Positions 24,801-34,475 of a stretch of DNA of 64,000 nt are shown here, piece by piece. The position numbers and the translations under genes are program-made. Origin of the DNA: Pleodorina starrii (Eukaryota; Chlorophyta; Chlorophyceae; Chlamydomonadales; Volvocaceae). The DNA is taken from contig BRXU01000021.1 of the NCBI GenBank assembly GCA_030267565.1, forward strand, positions 297,501-361,500, given 5' to 3'. The notes under the pieces are model-generated. The model saw nothing but the letters and a program-made list of their open reading frames with translations. It did no database searches and had not been told where the DNA came from. How positions within the stretch are numbered: position 1 is the stretch's first letter; each line of letters begins with the position of its first letter.

Positions 24801-25117
24801 TCCAGCCAAATAACCTGTTTTCTTGTTCACACGGCCTTAGAAGCCGGAGCCCGACTGGAAATGTCATACCACGTAAAAACATATAAATAAACATAGGGGA
24901 TAAACATTTTTTATCCCTACGACCCTTGGGCTTTACATTCAGTTTGAGCCAAAAAAGCAAAGCCTTATTCGCTCGCGCTGCCCGTTCGTCGCCCGGACTC
25001 ACCGTCAACAGTCTTCCGACCCTTCTTTTTCTGGGAGTGTGCGCCCTGCATGCTGGTACACAGTACAAAGACTCCGATGCACAGGGCGAGGGCTCCACGG
25101 CACGAGCACCGAGCCAT
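15836..25117 (-). CDS. Gametolysin-like metalloprotease (peptidase M11) with Pro-rich tail
   Basis: Ten exons join in phase to 689 aa: 25117-25003, 23236-23007, 22774-22628, 22167-22081, 20901-20848, 19799-19605, 19272-19129, 18830-18745, 17189-16554, 16211-15836. Exon 1 encodes a signal peptide (MARCSCRGALALCIGVFVLC). The M11 hallmarks appear in order: FIVDFCGW, then GNLQNYYETCSYG spanning the exon 5/6 junction, GLAYMGS, the zinc motif HELQHNMGLQH (about residues 340-350, created intact with its neighbours by the exon 8/9 splice), the Met-turn segment EYGDETDPMG, and the C-terminal DCDGLVGNNDPDC created by the exon 9/10 splice. A Ser-Pro-rich tail (PPPSPPPRRSPP) and a hydrophobic stretch near the end follow. 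In volvocine algae this family digests hydroxyproline-rich cell-wall or matrix proteins, so an extracellular zinc protease is expected. The exon 1/2 acceptor (TTTCAAG) is the least certain junction. Length is close to Chlamydomonas gametolysin plus the extra tail. Confidence 0.88.
17613..17946 (-). repeat. Inverted repeat arm 1, intron 8 of the M11 gene
   Basis: About 334 bp is the reverse complement of 20017-20346 with scattered mismatches, including the block AAACCGCTATACGGCAGTGT. Both arms keep one open frame (LIYLLSVHKKCAPILF...) with few replacements, so a mobile-element origin is possible. The family is not recognised. Confidence 0.88.
18233..18425. repeat. ~20-bp minisatellite
   Basis: About nine degenerate units of TTCTGCTACGGGTGTCCG type, in intron 8 of the M11 gene. 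All three frames are open, which creates spurious ORFs. Confidence 0.92.
20017..20346 (+). repeat. Inverted repeat arm 2, intron 5 of the M11 gene
   Basis: Reverse complement of arm 1 (17613-17946). The arms enclose exons 6, 7 and 8, including the zinc-binding exon. Similarity runs from a CCCCACCGACCCCC block to GTGGCTGGAGC. Confidence 0.88.
20463..20547. repeat. ~21-23-bp minisatellite
   Basis: Four tandem units of CTATTAGGTTAGTTACC type in intron 5 of the M11 gene. Confidence 0.9.
21676..21703. repeat. Perfect 28-bp palindrome
   Basis: GATCCATGGCC and its complement flank a central TCTAGA with no mismatch, in intron 4 of the M11 gene. Confidence 0.95.
24023..24202. repeat. 90-bp tandem duplication
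   Basis: Two head-to-tail copies (24023-24112 and 24113-24202) differ at about one base. The minus frame is open across both (KTLLEIYEVERTDLAAKVYV twice), so a duplicated unused exon is possible, but phase arguments exclude it from the simplest M11 model. It lies in intron 1 of that gene. Confidence 0.92.
24203..24300. repeat. 98-bp imperfect hairpin
   Basis: About 42-bp arms starting CTGGAGCAC and rich in CCCCCGG pair with several mismatches around a short loop. It starts exactly where the 90-bp duplication ends. A small foldback element is likely. Confidence 0.85.
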
Positions 25118-27218
25118 TCTGAAAGATGGCGGTCCTCTAAGGTTTCGGTGGGTAGGATGCAGTGGAAAGGGCTAGGTTTGCATTCGTCCAGGTTTTTGTA
25201 CAGGTAGCCGAATGAGCCGACGCAAAACAATTTAAGAAGTTATTGTCCCACAGACGTTCTGCCGGTAGCTGCATTCACAGAGAACAGAGACGGCCTTCCG
25301 AATTCCATCTGTTTGAGCCCGACTGTACGTCTTGACGATCGAATGGGACCCGTCGAAAGATCTATTGTACCTTGGCTGCACATCAAAGTACGTTATAGCA
25401 TCATGTAATTAGCCCTGTATTTAATGCTTTCTTGCATGCAAATTGTCTCCATGGGAATCGAATGGCTTCGTGCATCAGCCATATGCACGCATGTCGAACA
25501 ATTGATCAACAATGTTTATTATATATACACTTGCTGACAATCTTCTCACTGTTAGTGCCTTTTATAGTAAGGTGGTCATTATTACAAACTACATATACAT
25601 GGGCTTTTAAGAATAGTAAATTTTAGGCCAGCACCAGTGCAACACGTTTTTTTATGTTTATTACATATCCAATATTGTGTGCAACGGTTTGACGATGACG
25701 CTGGTCCCCTGGCTGTTTCCGCTGTTTCTTGGCTGACGCACGAAGACAGGATATCGCAGGGTGATTGATTCCGTTCTCCATTTATCCATTAATTATATAG
25801 TAATTTATGCAATATTTTCTAGACATTTGTATGACAAATATGGTACCTGGAAGACGGGCAACGGGAACCTGCCAGTACGAGTTACAGACACGTCGATCGG
25901 GTCTGTCGTCAACAGGACTTAGAGTGACTTTTACCCTGTTGAAACATGTCTAAAGAAATATGCTGCAAGTTAGTTTCCTTATTGTTCGGGCATGACAGCC
26001 GCTCCCGTCCGGCGCAGCTATTCATGGAATGGAAGTGCTCGTACGTGTAACTTATTATATAGAGGCAGGTACGATTCCAGCTAAGACACAATCAAGGCGG
26101 CATAATCGCGACTCTGGAAAATTGCTGCATTTGTAAACCAGCTTTAACCAGGTACATGACTGAAACGGCTGCGGATTTCATATGCGCCGTTGCGAAGAAA
26201 AAATAATGATATAATAGGGACATACACGGAAACGCTCATGTAGGCAGGCACGGGCAGCCTATCGAGAGAAACTTCCAACGAAGCTTAAGTCAATGTGAAT
26301 GGTAGCAGCGGCAGCGGGGTTGACCCACGCACCACAGGCGGTTTGTTCAAAAGTGCCATGCAAGTGGGGTTATGCTAGCTGGCTGCTGGCGGCCAACCCA
26401 ATGATGACGCCGCCGCATGCAAACCAATGCAGTGGACGAGGGCGCCATGCCGTCCACACCCACAGCGGACTTACAAGCACACTCGCCACTGCTATTCACA
26501 CTTGTAGGTTCATTTTAAAAAGCGCCGTGGAATGCGCCTCCTATCTAGGCGAGCAACGAGCCGATTCGTCGCCTAAACGTCCGTCGAGGGGCAGACCGCC
26601 GGCCTCGAGGCAGGGGCAGACCTCCAGCGACGCGAGTCGTCCCGTCATCCCAGGCCGGCAGCAGCGGCAATGATGAGTAGCTTGATTGTGCACACCCTTG
26701 CAAATGGTGCTCTATACATTGCGTGCGGTTGAGTGGATGTATGTCGAGCCTTGGTCATGTGCGCATGGTAAAGCCCTAAACCCCAAAGCTCTTAGTAATA
26801 AGGTGTGTATTGAGCTAAAACGAATGAACTGCACTTGAATTTGTAACCAACCGTGTACATATCTGACGACACGCACTAGTCTGCGTGGGTGTTGTAGATG
26901 CGCCTCAACCGATCAAGGGTTCCCATTCAACATTAGAATAATCCTTAAGCGTTTGAGAACGCTCATGACGCATTATTATAGTACGGACGCCGTCGTTCCT
27001 GCTCGCTGAATGAATGTCCCTTCGTAGCCAGTGGTTCCTTGTCGCTGCCCGGACGTTTGCTGCCATGCGCCCGAAGGCCCAGTACAGTACCCTTCACTAC
27101 ACAACTACGTGTATATCCTATTTTCATGTCGAAACGAAGAGCTGCTACCTAGGTCTATGTATGTATATATGCGCATGTGTACGTGATTCGTGCCACGATT
27201 ATTTTTTCCTTACTTATA

Positions 27219-27251
27219 ACCGACCCTGCATGCAGAGCATGCAGGGTCGGT
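27219..27251. repeat. 33-bp perfect hairpin
   Basis: ACCGACCCTGCATGC and its exact complement are separated by AGA; weaker pairing continues outward through CTTA...TAAG. Confidence 0.9.
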
Positions 27252-27471
27252 CTGAATAAGAATATTTATGACAGCAGTGGGAGTTAGCGCTGTTTGTTAC
27301 TCGCCCCGCCACGTACGTCCTGCGGCATTATTTATGCTTTTCATAAAACGCTTTACATCTTCATGAGAGAGTGTAGTTCAGGGGGGAAGGGGTTTTCAAG
27401 CACACAGTACCCCCAGCCTGCAAGCCTACGTACTGTCAAACTTAATTAATCAGTTACAGCAGCAGAGGAGC

Positions 27472-27674
27472 TGGATAACAGCTACATGGTGCGATCGCAC
27501 GACTCTGTGAGTCTTACGTTCATCAATGGAACATCTAGATAGACCAGGCCACAAACCAATTCACCGGCGAGGTCGCCTCATTGGAAAGCGATCCCACGCT
27601 GGAAATGAATGTCTTCGACTACGTGTGCGTAGCTGTTCTGTCCGATTCCCTGAAACGAATCGGTACCCATGCTA
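27472..27674 (+). repeat. Dispersed ~200-bp repeat, copy 2
   Basis: Same orientation and block order as 10408-10604. This copy has extra bases in the middle and before CGAATCGGTACCCATGC. Confidence 0.8.
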
Positions 27675-28031
27675 GCTAAGGGGGAGGCAAAAGGGAATCG
27701 GAGTCAAGGCAAAACCTCCCCCGCTCTGGGACCGGCCTAAAGAGAAAACCACCCATGTCCTCCAACACCCCGCGCTCAGCATGTCCAAGAGGGCATTCAC
27801 AACACGCAGTACGAAGAGGAGAAAAATGCTGCCAACTCGCCAACGGCTCTCCCCAAATGGAACCGATTGCGATGTGCATGGTTTGTGCGAGGTGGCGATT
27901 GGGGCGTTTTCGAGGCAGCGTGCATCGTGCCGTACCAATTGCAGCTGTGAACGATGCGACACCCTGCTGCACTCGAAGCAACGGCTGCAACGAGGTTGCT
28001 TCGTTGCAATCGAGGCAGGAGAAGTAGGTAC

Positions 28032-28199
28032 GATCCGCCGTATGCGCAAACGACGTACACACCAGACCACATAAAACACAATCCATCCACATCCTAGAAT
28101 AAGCAGGACCATAATTCCAACCACCATTCTTATACCGCTGGCTGCACTGGAGCTGTATTTGTGATTGATACTACGGGAAATACCATTATTACTGTTGCC
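28032..28199 (-). CDS. Possible exon of a single-pass membrane protein
   Basis: After an acceptor-like GCAGCAG the minus frame encodes a Ser/Asn-rich segment, a strongly hydrophobic helix (VVGIMVLLILGCGWIVFYVV) and an Arg-rich stop-transfer end (CVRRLRIRRI). This is a typical type I membrane topology. No upstream exon or signal peptide was found, and the LRR gene starts only 146 bp away on the other strand, so this could be a remnant or chance. Confidence 0.3.
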
Positions 28200-28345
28200 C
28201 TGCTGCTGCTAAATAACACCTCCATCGATTCCACGGACAAGCAAAGCGGGAGTCACCCTACCATACGCGAACTACGCTAACGAACGCTTCGATTGTTCCC
28301 GGATAGAGTGCCTGCTGGGGACTGAGGCCAGCTGCTGCTCTCATC

Positions 28346-30409
28346 ATGGAGCCGCGAGACGCCCGCATGGTGGTAAGCGGGGGCGGGGAAATGTGCTTAA
28401 ATACGAACCGTGTCTTCTTGAACGAGTTGCTTGGCTTGCTTTTCTGCTCCCATCCCTATCTAGCTACGTACTGAATGCATCGCTGCTAGCTGCTGGTGCT
28501 TGCTAACTACCGCACTGATAAAGTTTACCCCCCCTTTATTTCCCAACATAACGCACGCAGCAGGAGGCGACGATCAACTTGGATGTGCTGTCAGTGCCAG
28601 TGTTTACTGCGGCCCTTGGGAGCCCCGGCCTTCGCGCCTTGCGACAGTGCAGCAAGGCGTGCAGGGAGGCCGTGGACCCCCGATTTCGCGGCCTTACGGT
28701 GATGTACGGCAGCATCGTACCAAGCCAGCGCCCTCCAGCGGATGTCTTCCGCACGACTGCATCGCTGAAGGGGATCCTGAAACGGGGCTGCCGGCCGGGC
28801 AGCTTAGTCATCAGGTTCCACGAGCGAGAGACCGTAGCGGAGCGGATTGAAAGAGGGTATGTAACAAGCGGGCGGCGAAAGAAATGGGCAGCGTGCGCCC
28901 AACAACAACGAACAGCTATTTATGATGTACCGTATGAATGTCGCCCTCATCGCTAGCTCCCATTCCTAGGGTTGCAGCTCCATTAGAACTTTAAATGTAA
29001 TTAGAATAAATTATAATTATAAATAACGCTTAGAACTTATAAAAGGCGCTGAGGAGGGCTTAGAAAATTTCTAATGCTTACCATTATAATGCCTCGAAAC
29101 CAACGCGTATTTTAAACTGAAGCGACAGACCGAGGTCATTTTCGTCCCTCCAAAATGGCCGATTCCGGTGCCGGGCCATCCAAAACCACCACTAAGAAGG
29201 ACGCTTACACTTACGGCCCGCGCGAACTTGATGCGACGGCTTATTGTGAAGCTTTGAAGGGTGCCAAAGCAAACAAGAAGACTGTCTGGTGGTCATATTT
29301 CACTGTGCATCTACTCGAGGGCGTCGTTAAGCTGAAGTGCACAATCTGCGGCGACGAGCTTAGCGCCAGGAACCCCGCAGTGACAGCTCCCACTCACAAG
29401 AGGCACGAGCGTGCAGCGAACAAGGCGGAAACAGTTATTTCGGAGCAGTTTTCAAAGGTGGACAGTGAAACCACCCCGGCCACCAAGCGGGCGCGCGGCG
29501 ATGGCTCCCTGGCGTCCATCGGCAACTTCGTCGCGAGCGCCGCGCAGACCTTATGGACGAGTAACAGCGTCTTGCTGCTGACTTTAGTGTGTTTTGCGTG
29601 CGTCCCGAGCGCTTTGGAGCCCGACCCGGGCTGCGGCACCCGTGGGTTTGGCTGGCAGCCCCCCCAAGGAGCTGCCAAACTCCCCAATTTTTTAATGGAA
29701 ACGTGTGCGTAAGTAAGAGAGATTACATAGCCGAAGTTTCAGCCTCAAAGGACTTCATTTAAACTAAGTTGCCCCCTCCCTTATAATATTATTTCTAAGG
29801 TTCTAATTATAAATAATATTAATATTATGTTATAACGCTTGGCATTCTAAGCATTCCTACAACCCTACCCATTCCGTGCTCTCTATCTTGCTTCCGTGTT
29901 AGTTCATGAGCTCTGTTACAGATGTTTTTAAATTAGCCGCTACGTACGTAGACGAATGAAGTACATGACAGTTATCCAGTTATGTGTTATGCGTAGCAAA
30001 GGATTATTGCTTGCCTACCGGGAGCTAACCCGCCCGCCGTGTAGTATGGTACACGTATGCAAGATGCTAAATACATATGCATGTGAAGCTATGTAAAACA
30101 TGACACCTACCTACCCATCAGGGTGGCTATCTTATGTTGCCGAGTATCTACGGCCAGAGATACTCCTGGCTCAGAAGCGCTGAGAGTATCTGTCAGGATC
30201 TGTCTAGGAGGGGATTTTCCCGGCTAAACACGTCCCCGGGAGATATCATGCCCACCTGTGAGGCCGGATTATCTAAACCTTCAGCTTTTTGCACGGCAAA
30301 AGTATCTTCAGGTTTCCAAAACTTTCTCCCAAATATATATCCATATCTTAAGATAGCCACCCTGCTACCCATCCACGGATAGGCATGCAACCAACTAATA
30401 TCCGTCCCT

Positions 30410-30477
<68 letters not shown>

Positions 30478-32189
30478 GTGCCCGCCGTAACCATTTTGAA
30501 CTAACACGCACGAACGACAAGCACGTGCTTGCCTCGATCTGTCCTCTGAGCTGCTGTGGCGTCCGTCCATCCCCTTACGTACTCCGTCTCCCTTTATTTC
30601 GTTCCTCGCTTGTCGATGCATGCAGGGAGAACTTCTTCCGCGAGCTCGATGGGCACTTGCTGTACCTGCGGGAGCTTCGGGTGCACGGCGTGCCCCTCAC
30701 CCCACCCCTGGCAGCGCGCATCGCCTCCGCCGCCCCCGCCCTTACAAAGCTCATCCTCAGCGGCGACTGCACCGGCCGCGAGTCGCTCCAGGGGGGCCTG
30801 CCTGTGCTGCTGCGCGCCACGCCCGCGCTGACAGAGCTCTCACTCTACAACGTGACTGCAGCCGATGCCTGGCCGCCAGCAGTCGGCAGCAGCAGTGGTG
30901 GCGGCGGCAGCCCCCGCCGCCGGGATTCCGCCGTGGAGCACGGCGGCTGGCTGGCGGCCCTGCAGCAGCTGCCCGCCCTCCGGAGCCTGGAGTTGTACAT
31001 GTCGTACGGCTGGCAGATGGACGACGCGGCTGCGGCGGCGCTTGGCAGCGGCCTGGGCTCGCTCTCGCAGCTGAAGCGGCTCGTCTGGGAGATCCCCAGC
31101 GATACGTCCATGGCGGCGGCCCTCCCCGGCCTCGTCTCCGGGCTCTGCAACCTCACTTCGCTGTCGCTGCACTGGTACCAGTTGCCCGTCAACGTGCTTG
31201 AGCTGCTGTCGTCGTTGCCGCAGCTGGAGACCCTCAGCCTGGGCATCATCGGCGGCTGGAGCTGCGGCACGGTGGACCTGTCGTACCTGGCCCGGCTGAC
31301 GACGCTGAAGAGCCTGTCGCTCAACTTGCAGCTGCTGCCCGACAGCATCACGGCGGGCGCCGCCGCGGCGGCCGGCAGCCGCGACTCGGACGGCAGCTTC
31401 CACCTGCCACCCCTGTTGCAGAAACTGCGAATCAACAAGCCGATTCCGCTGCAGTTCATGGCAGCCGTGATCCTGTCGCTTTCGCAGCAGCTGCGCACTG
31501 TGCGGCTGAGCTTGGACGGCTTGTACCTGCCACGGTCCCCAGCGAAGGCCCTGCGGCAGCTGGAGGTGGCCGCGCCCAAGCTCGCAGCGATGGGGGTGAG
31601 GGAGCTCGCGTTTCAGGCGTCGCCGTCGTCGTCGTCGTCGTTCTTCACGATCGACTCGAGCTACTGGGTTAAGTGGCTGAGGGTGCTGGCGCCCCTGCAG
31701 CTGCACACCTTGAAGCTGCGCCGTGTGCGACTGCTGGGGGAGACACCATTGAGGGCCCTGCGGCTGCGTGCACCGCAGCAGCAGCAGCCCCAGGAGCCGC
31801 CGCCGCCGCCGGAGCCGTCGATCAGCGAGCTGGTTCTGGAGGAGTGCGAGTTGTCCCCGGACGACCTGTCGATCCTGTGGAGCCTCCACCGCCTGCGGAC
31901 GCTGACGATCGTGGGCCTGAAAGCCCAGCCGTCGGCGGGCGGTCACGGCGGCGGCGATAACTGGTGGCGGCAGCAGGAGCTCAAGCGCTCGACCGAGCTG
32001 CTGCTGCGGAAGGTTCTGGGTCGAGGGGTGGATGTGCGCCTGCGGGGATGTGACGACACGGTGATGTCCGCCGCGGCGGCTGTAGCGTGGGAGATCCGGC
32101 GGCGGCCGCCGCCGCCGCCGCCGCCGATGGCGGCCGCGCAGCAGCAGCTGCCGGAGACGGGTGAGCACCGCTGGGGCCGCCTGCTGTGA
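28346..32189 (+). CDS. Leucine-rich-repeat protein, three exons
   Basis: Exon 1 is 28346-28372 (MEPRDARMV, donor GTAAGC), exon 2 is 28561-28856 (acceptor CACGCAG, donor GTATGT), exon 3 is 30626-32189 (acceptor CATGCAG); 628 aa, phases consistent. Residues about 10-110 have an LRALRQCSKACREAVD-type helical segment, placed like the F-box-like N-termini of algal LRR proteins but lacking a clear F-box. From about residue 110 there are repeated LxxLxL blocks (ALTKLILSG, ALTELSLYN, ALRSLELYM, NLTSLSLHW, QLETLSLGI, TLKSLSLNL). Low-complexity inserts (SSGGGGS, SSSSSS, QQQQPQEPPPPPEP) interrupt them. With no signal peptide or membrane helix it is probably an intracellular interaction protein. A GTGAGC at 32160 is an alternative donor. 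Intron 2 (1769 bp) is filled with transposons. Confidence 0.78.
28967..29867 (+). mobile_element. hAT DNA transposon (deleted, BED-finger-bearing)
   Basis: The element is bounded by TAGGGTTGCAG and CTACAACCCTA inverted ends and flanked by a perfect 8-bp target duplication CCCATTCC (28959-28966 and 29868-29875), both typical of hAT. It is 901 bp long and lies in intron 2 of the LRR gene, same strand. Its only gene is the BED zinc-finger part of a transposase; the catalytic RNase H-like and dimerisation regions are absent. AT-rich subterminal sequence with ATTATAAATAA motifs sits at both ends. Confidence 0.9.
29155..29712 (+). pseudogene. hAT transposase N-terminal fragment (BED zinc finger)
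   Basis: A 185-codon frame from ATG 29155. Residues about 40-85 fit a BED finger: aromatic VWWSYF, then CTICGDEL (C-x2-C), then HKRHERA (H-x2-H). A basic KRARGD segment follows near residue 120. The frame reads through a possible donor (GTAAGT at 29709) into a stop. Full hAT transposases are usually over 600 aa, so this is the DNA-binding end only. It could encode a domesticated or dominant-negative binder, but decay is simpler. Confidence 0.8.
30119..30364 (+). mobile_element. hAT MITE, copy 1
   Basis: 246 bp with perfect terminal inverted repeats (CAGGGTGGCTATCTTA and its complement) and an 8-bp target duplication CTACCCAT (30111-30118, 30365-30372). Copy 2, in opposite orientation, is at 62460-62715. 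It has no coding capacity. Its ends differ from those of the 901-bp hAT element nearby, so that element is not its direct parent. Confidence 0.93.
30412..30471. repeat. (TA)n dinucleotide microsatellite
   Basis: About 30 AT/TA units in intron 2 of the LRR gene, close to the hAT MITE. Confidence 0.95.
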
Positions 32190-34440
32190 CGCGCCCCTGC
32201 CTTGCGGGCGGTTCCTGGTGTCGGGTCTTCCTCGCTGGCTGCTGGCTGGCCACATACAGCAGTGTCTTGGGTTGAGGCGGCGGTCTGCGCTGCCTGATAA
32301 GGTTGATACCGGATATGGTTCGTTCTGCATTGTCGCAGCATATGGCTCACTACGGCGTGTATGGAGGGAACAAGACTCAAATGCATGCATGCGCGGTCTG
32401 GCATGCACGTAGATACGCGTGGCTGAGTTTGATAGCTAGGGGGCAATGCAGTTGTGGGGTAGTTGGACGCCCTTAGGCTGCTGTTCTTGCCAGAGAGATT
32501 ATTTTCTGCGCCTCGATCCTATCTGGTGCTGCATCACTTCGTTTGTGACCAGCCGCGTAGTGCCCCGGAAAGCGGACGCTCAACAATATTTCGTTCGGCG
32601 TGCTCCATGTCGACTTGCATGCGTTCGTTCGTTCTGCCAGTTGGCTGGGCTGAGTGACCAGACGACAGTGCTGTCTGCATGCGGGTTTGGCGTTGTTGAT
32701 GACATATGCGGCAGTAATGTACCCGCAAGCAAGACCTGTGTGCACAGCAGTGTGTTGTCTTCGTGTTGCATCGTGGGCTCATTCGTTCTGGGTGCGTGCT
32801 GTGTGGAGTGGAGCGGCTGCATGTGCTTCTGGACTACTCTAAAGACGGGAAGTCGATTGGCCAGCAGGGCCATCGAACTCAACCGCCCGAGGCTCACTTT
32901 TCCGAACTCGTTCTGTGGATCATACATATCCCACTCTAGTGCAAAGGTGATGCGGGTGTCAAGATTTGATTGTCTGCCGCCGATGAATGAGGAGATGCGC
33001 TACCCCTCGCTGCCGCCACACTGACATGGCGGGCGGGCGGCATGGCATAAGGCACGCAGGGTTGCCGTGTTTTGTTTGCCGTACTGTGTGTGGTTGTCAC
33101 AGTGGGCTCCACGCAGACTCGAGTAGAGCCACTTTGTGCATAACCGTGCCGTACGTGTCGCTCCTTGCAGGTTGTTGCTAACCGATTCCGCAGGAATACT
33201 AGTGTTATTTGGGGCGGGCAACAGCGGGTACGTACATATAAAGAATACGCACTCGTCAGTCAAACCATGTAACACACATGTGTACCGTACCAACTAGATA
33301 TCGCTATCTCATGCTCTGCTGCCGTATACCGGTAGGTACAGGCGACCCCGTCCAACCCGAGGAACCGCTCACCTATCTAGTCGGTCATAACCACCACTCA
33401 ATCCAGCTCCACATAACTACGTAAATGCCAATAATGTGTCCGTCCAGTGTATACCGGTATGCGTGGCCTGCGTGCGTGTGACGGCGCCGGCGTTCATTAC
33501 TTCCCACATGTTGTCAACCCCGCATCCATCCATACGACTGGCCTTTTGTCAGCAACGACGGCTTTATTTGTCCCCATGTGCTGCTCGGCCTCACCAGGAA
33601 CGGAATGTCGTCGTCAGCGCGTCCGCAAAGGATTCCGAGTGCGATATATATACGGGGAGCGACAGCCCGCCGCCTCCATCCCGTGCATCCCAGCATCCCT
33701 GCCTGCTGCCGGCTCCTCTCACTCCCCCCCTGCCGCCCACACAGTCACCACGCCCGCTCAATCCAACTGCCACCGCTGCCTCGGCACCGCTGATTCTGCG
33801 TGCCGCAAACAGACTCCACCGCCACCGGGCCTTCCTCCGCCCTCAGCGGTGGCAGGGGCGGGCAGCAGCGCCGTCGCCGCCGCCGCAGCCCTACCTAGGG
33901 CGGCTCACGACCGACCGGCACGGCGCCGCTGCAGCTCTATCTGCCCTCACCGACATGCAACATACAGCACGCAGCAATCGTCACGTGCGTGACGGGCGTT
34001 GGAGGTGCTGCTGCTGCTGCCGCCGCTGCTAGCTGTCGAGGGCGCCTACCCGAACGCTTGCCTACCCCAACTCGATGTCTTCACCCACATCACCGTACCC
34101 ACGCACGGTGCAGCCCCAGTCCTCACACACGCGAGTGCCTGCCATGCAGCGCGTCGGTGCACGTGTCGCACGTGGCGCACGTGGCGCTGTCGCTGCTGCC
34201 GCCACCGCCTTCGCCAGCTGGTCGAGTTCGGGGCTCACGTCAATATACCGTATGCCGCCACTGCGGCGGCTCAGGCCCAAACTAACCCAACCGGCTGCGT
34301 GTTCTGACGGCCACTGGTGCTGTGCATGAAGCGGTGGCTGGGACTCTACCGGTACTCGGTGCCATCCGAGGTGGTGAGTACCGCAACCGGTGAAGTGAGC
34401 CCCGCCGCCCGTGGCATGAGTCCCAGCAGCCACCGCTTCA
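32190..34440. other. Intergenic between convergent genes
   Basis: No convincing exon. The LRR 3' UTR may extend to TGTAA at 33268-33272. A GC-rich, Pro/Ala-coding-like stretch at 33.65-34.0 kb is open in several frames but has no conserved motif or matching splice sites. Confidence 0.5.
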
Positions 34441-34475
34441 TCACCGGTTGCTCACCCCCTCGGATGGCACCGAGT
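34325..34475. repeat. Permuted inverted repeat over the stop of the SWIM-RING gene
   Basis: AAGCGGTGGCTGGGACTC (34327-34344 region) is repeated in inverse at 34419-34442. ACTCGGTGCCATCCGAGG (34352-34370) is repeated in inverse at 34455-34475. The order of blocks is permuted between the two sides. Confidence 0.8.

Larger units (their letters stand above)
25118..28345. other. Intergenic, no well-supported gene
   Basis: Contains AT-rich stretches with few open frames, a small hairpin (27219-27251), a dispersed repeat copy (27472-27674) and one doubtful membrane-protein exon (28032-28199). The M11 promoter should lie just above 25117 and the LRR gene promoter just below 28346. No clear core motif was identified. 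Confidence 0.5.

Noticed and set aside
30840..32408. 522-codon minus-strand ORF with many Gln/Arg/Leu
   Set aside because: It is the antisense shadow of LRR exon 3; the plus strand has the LRR pattern, consistent splice phases and a start exon.
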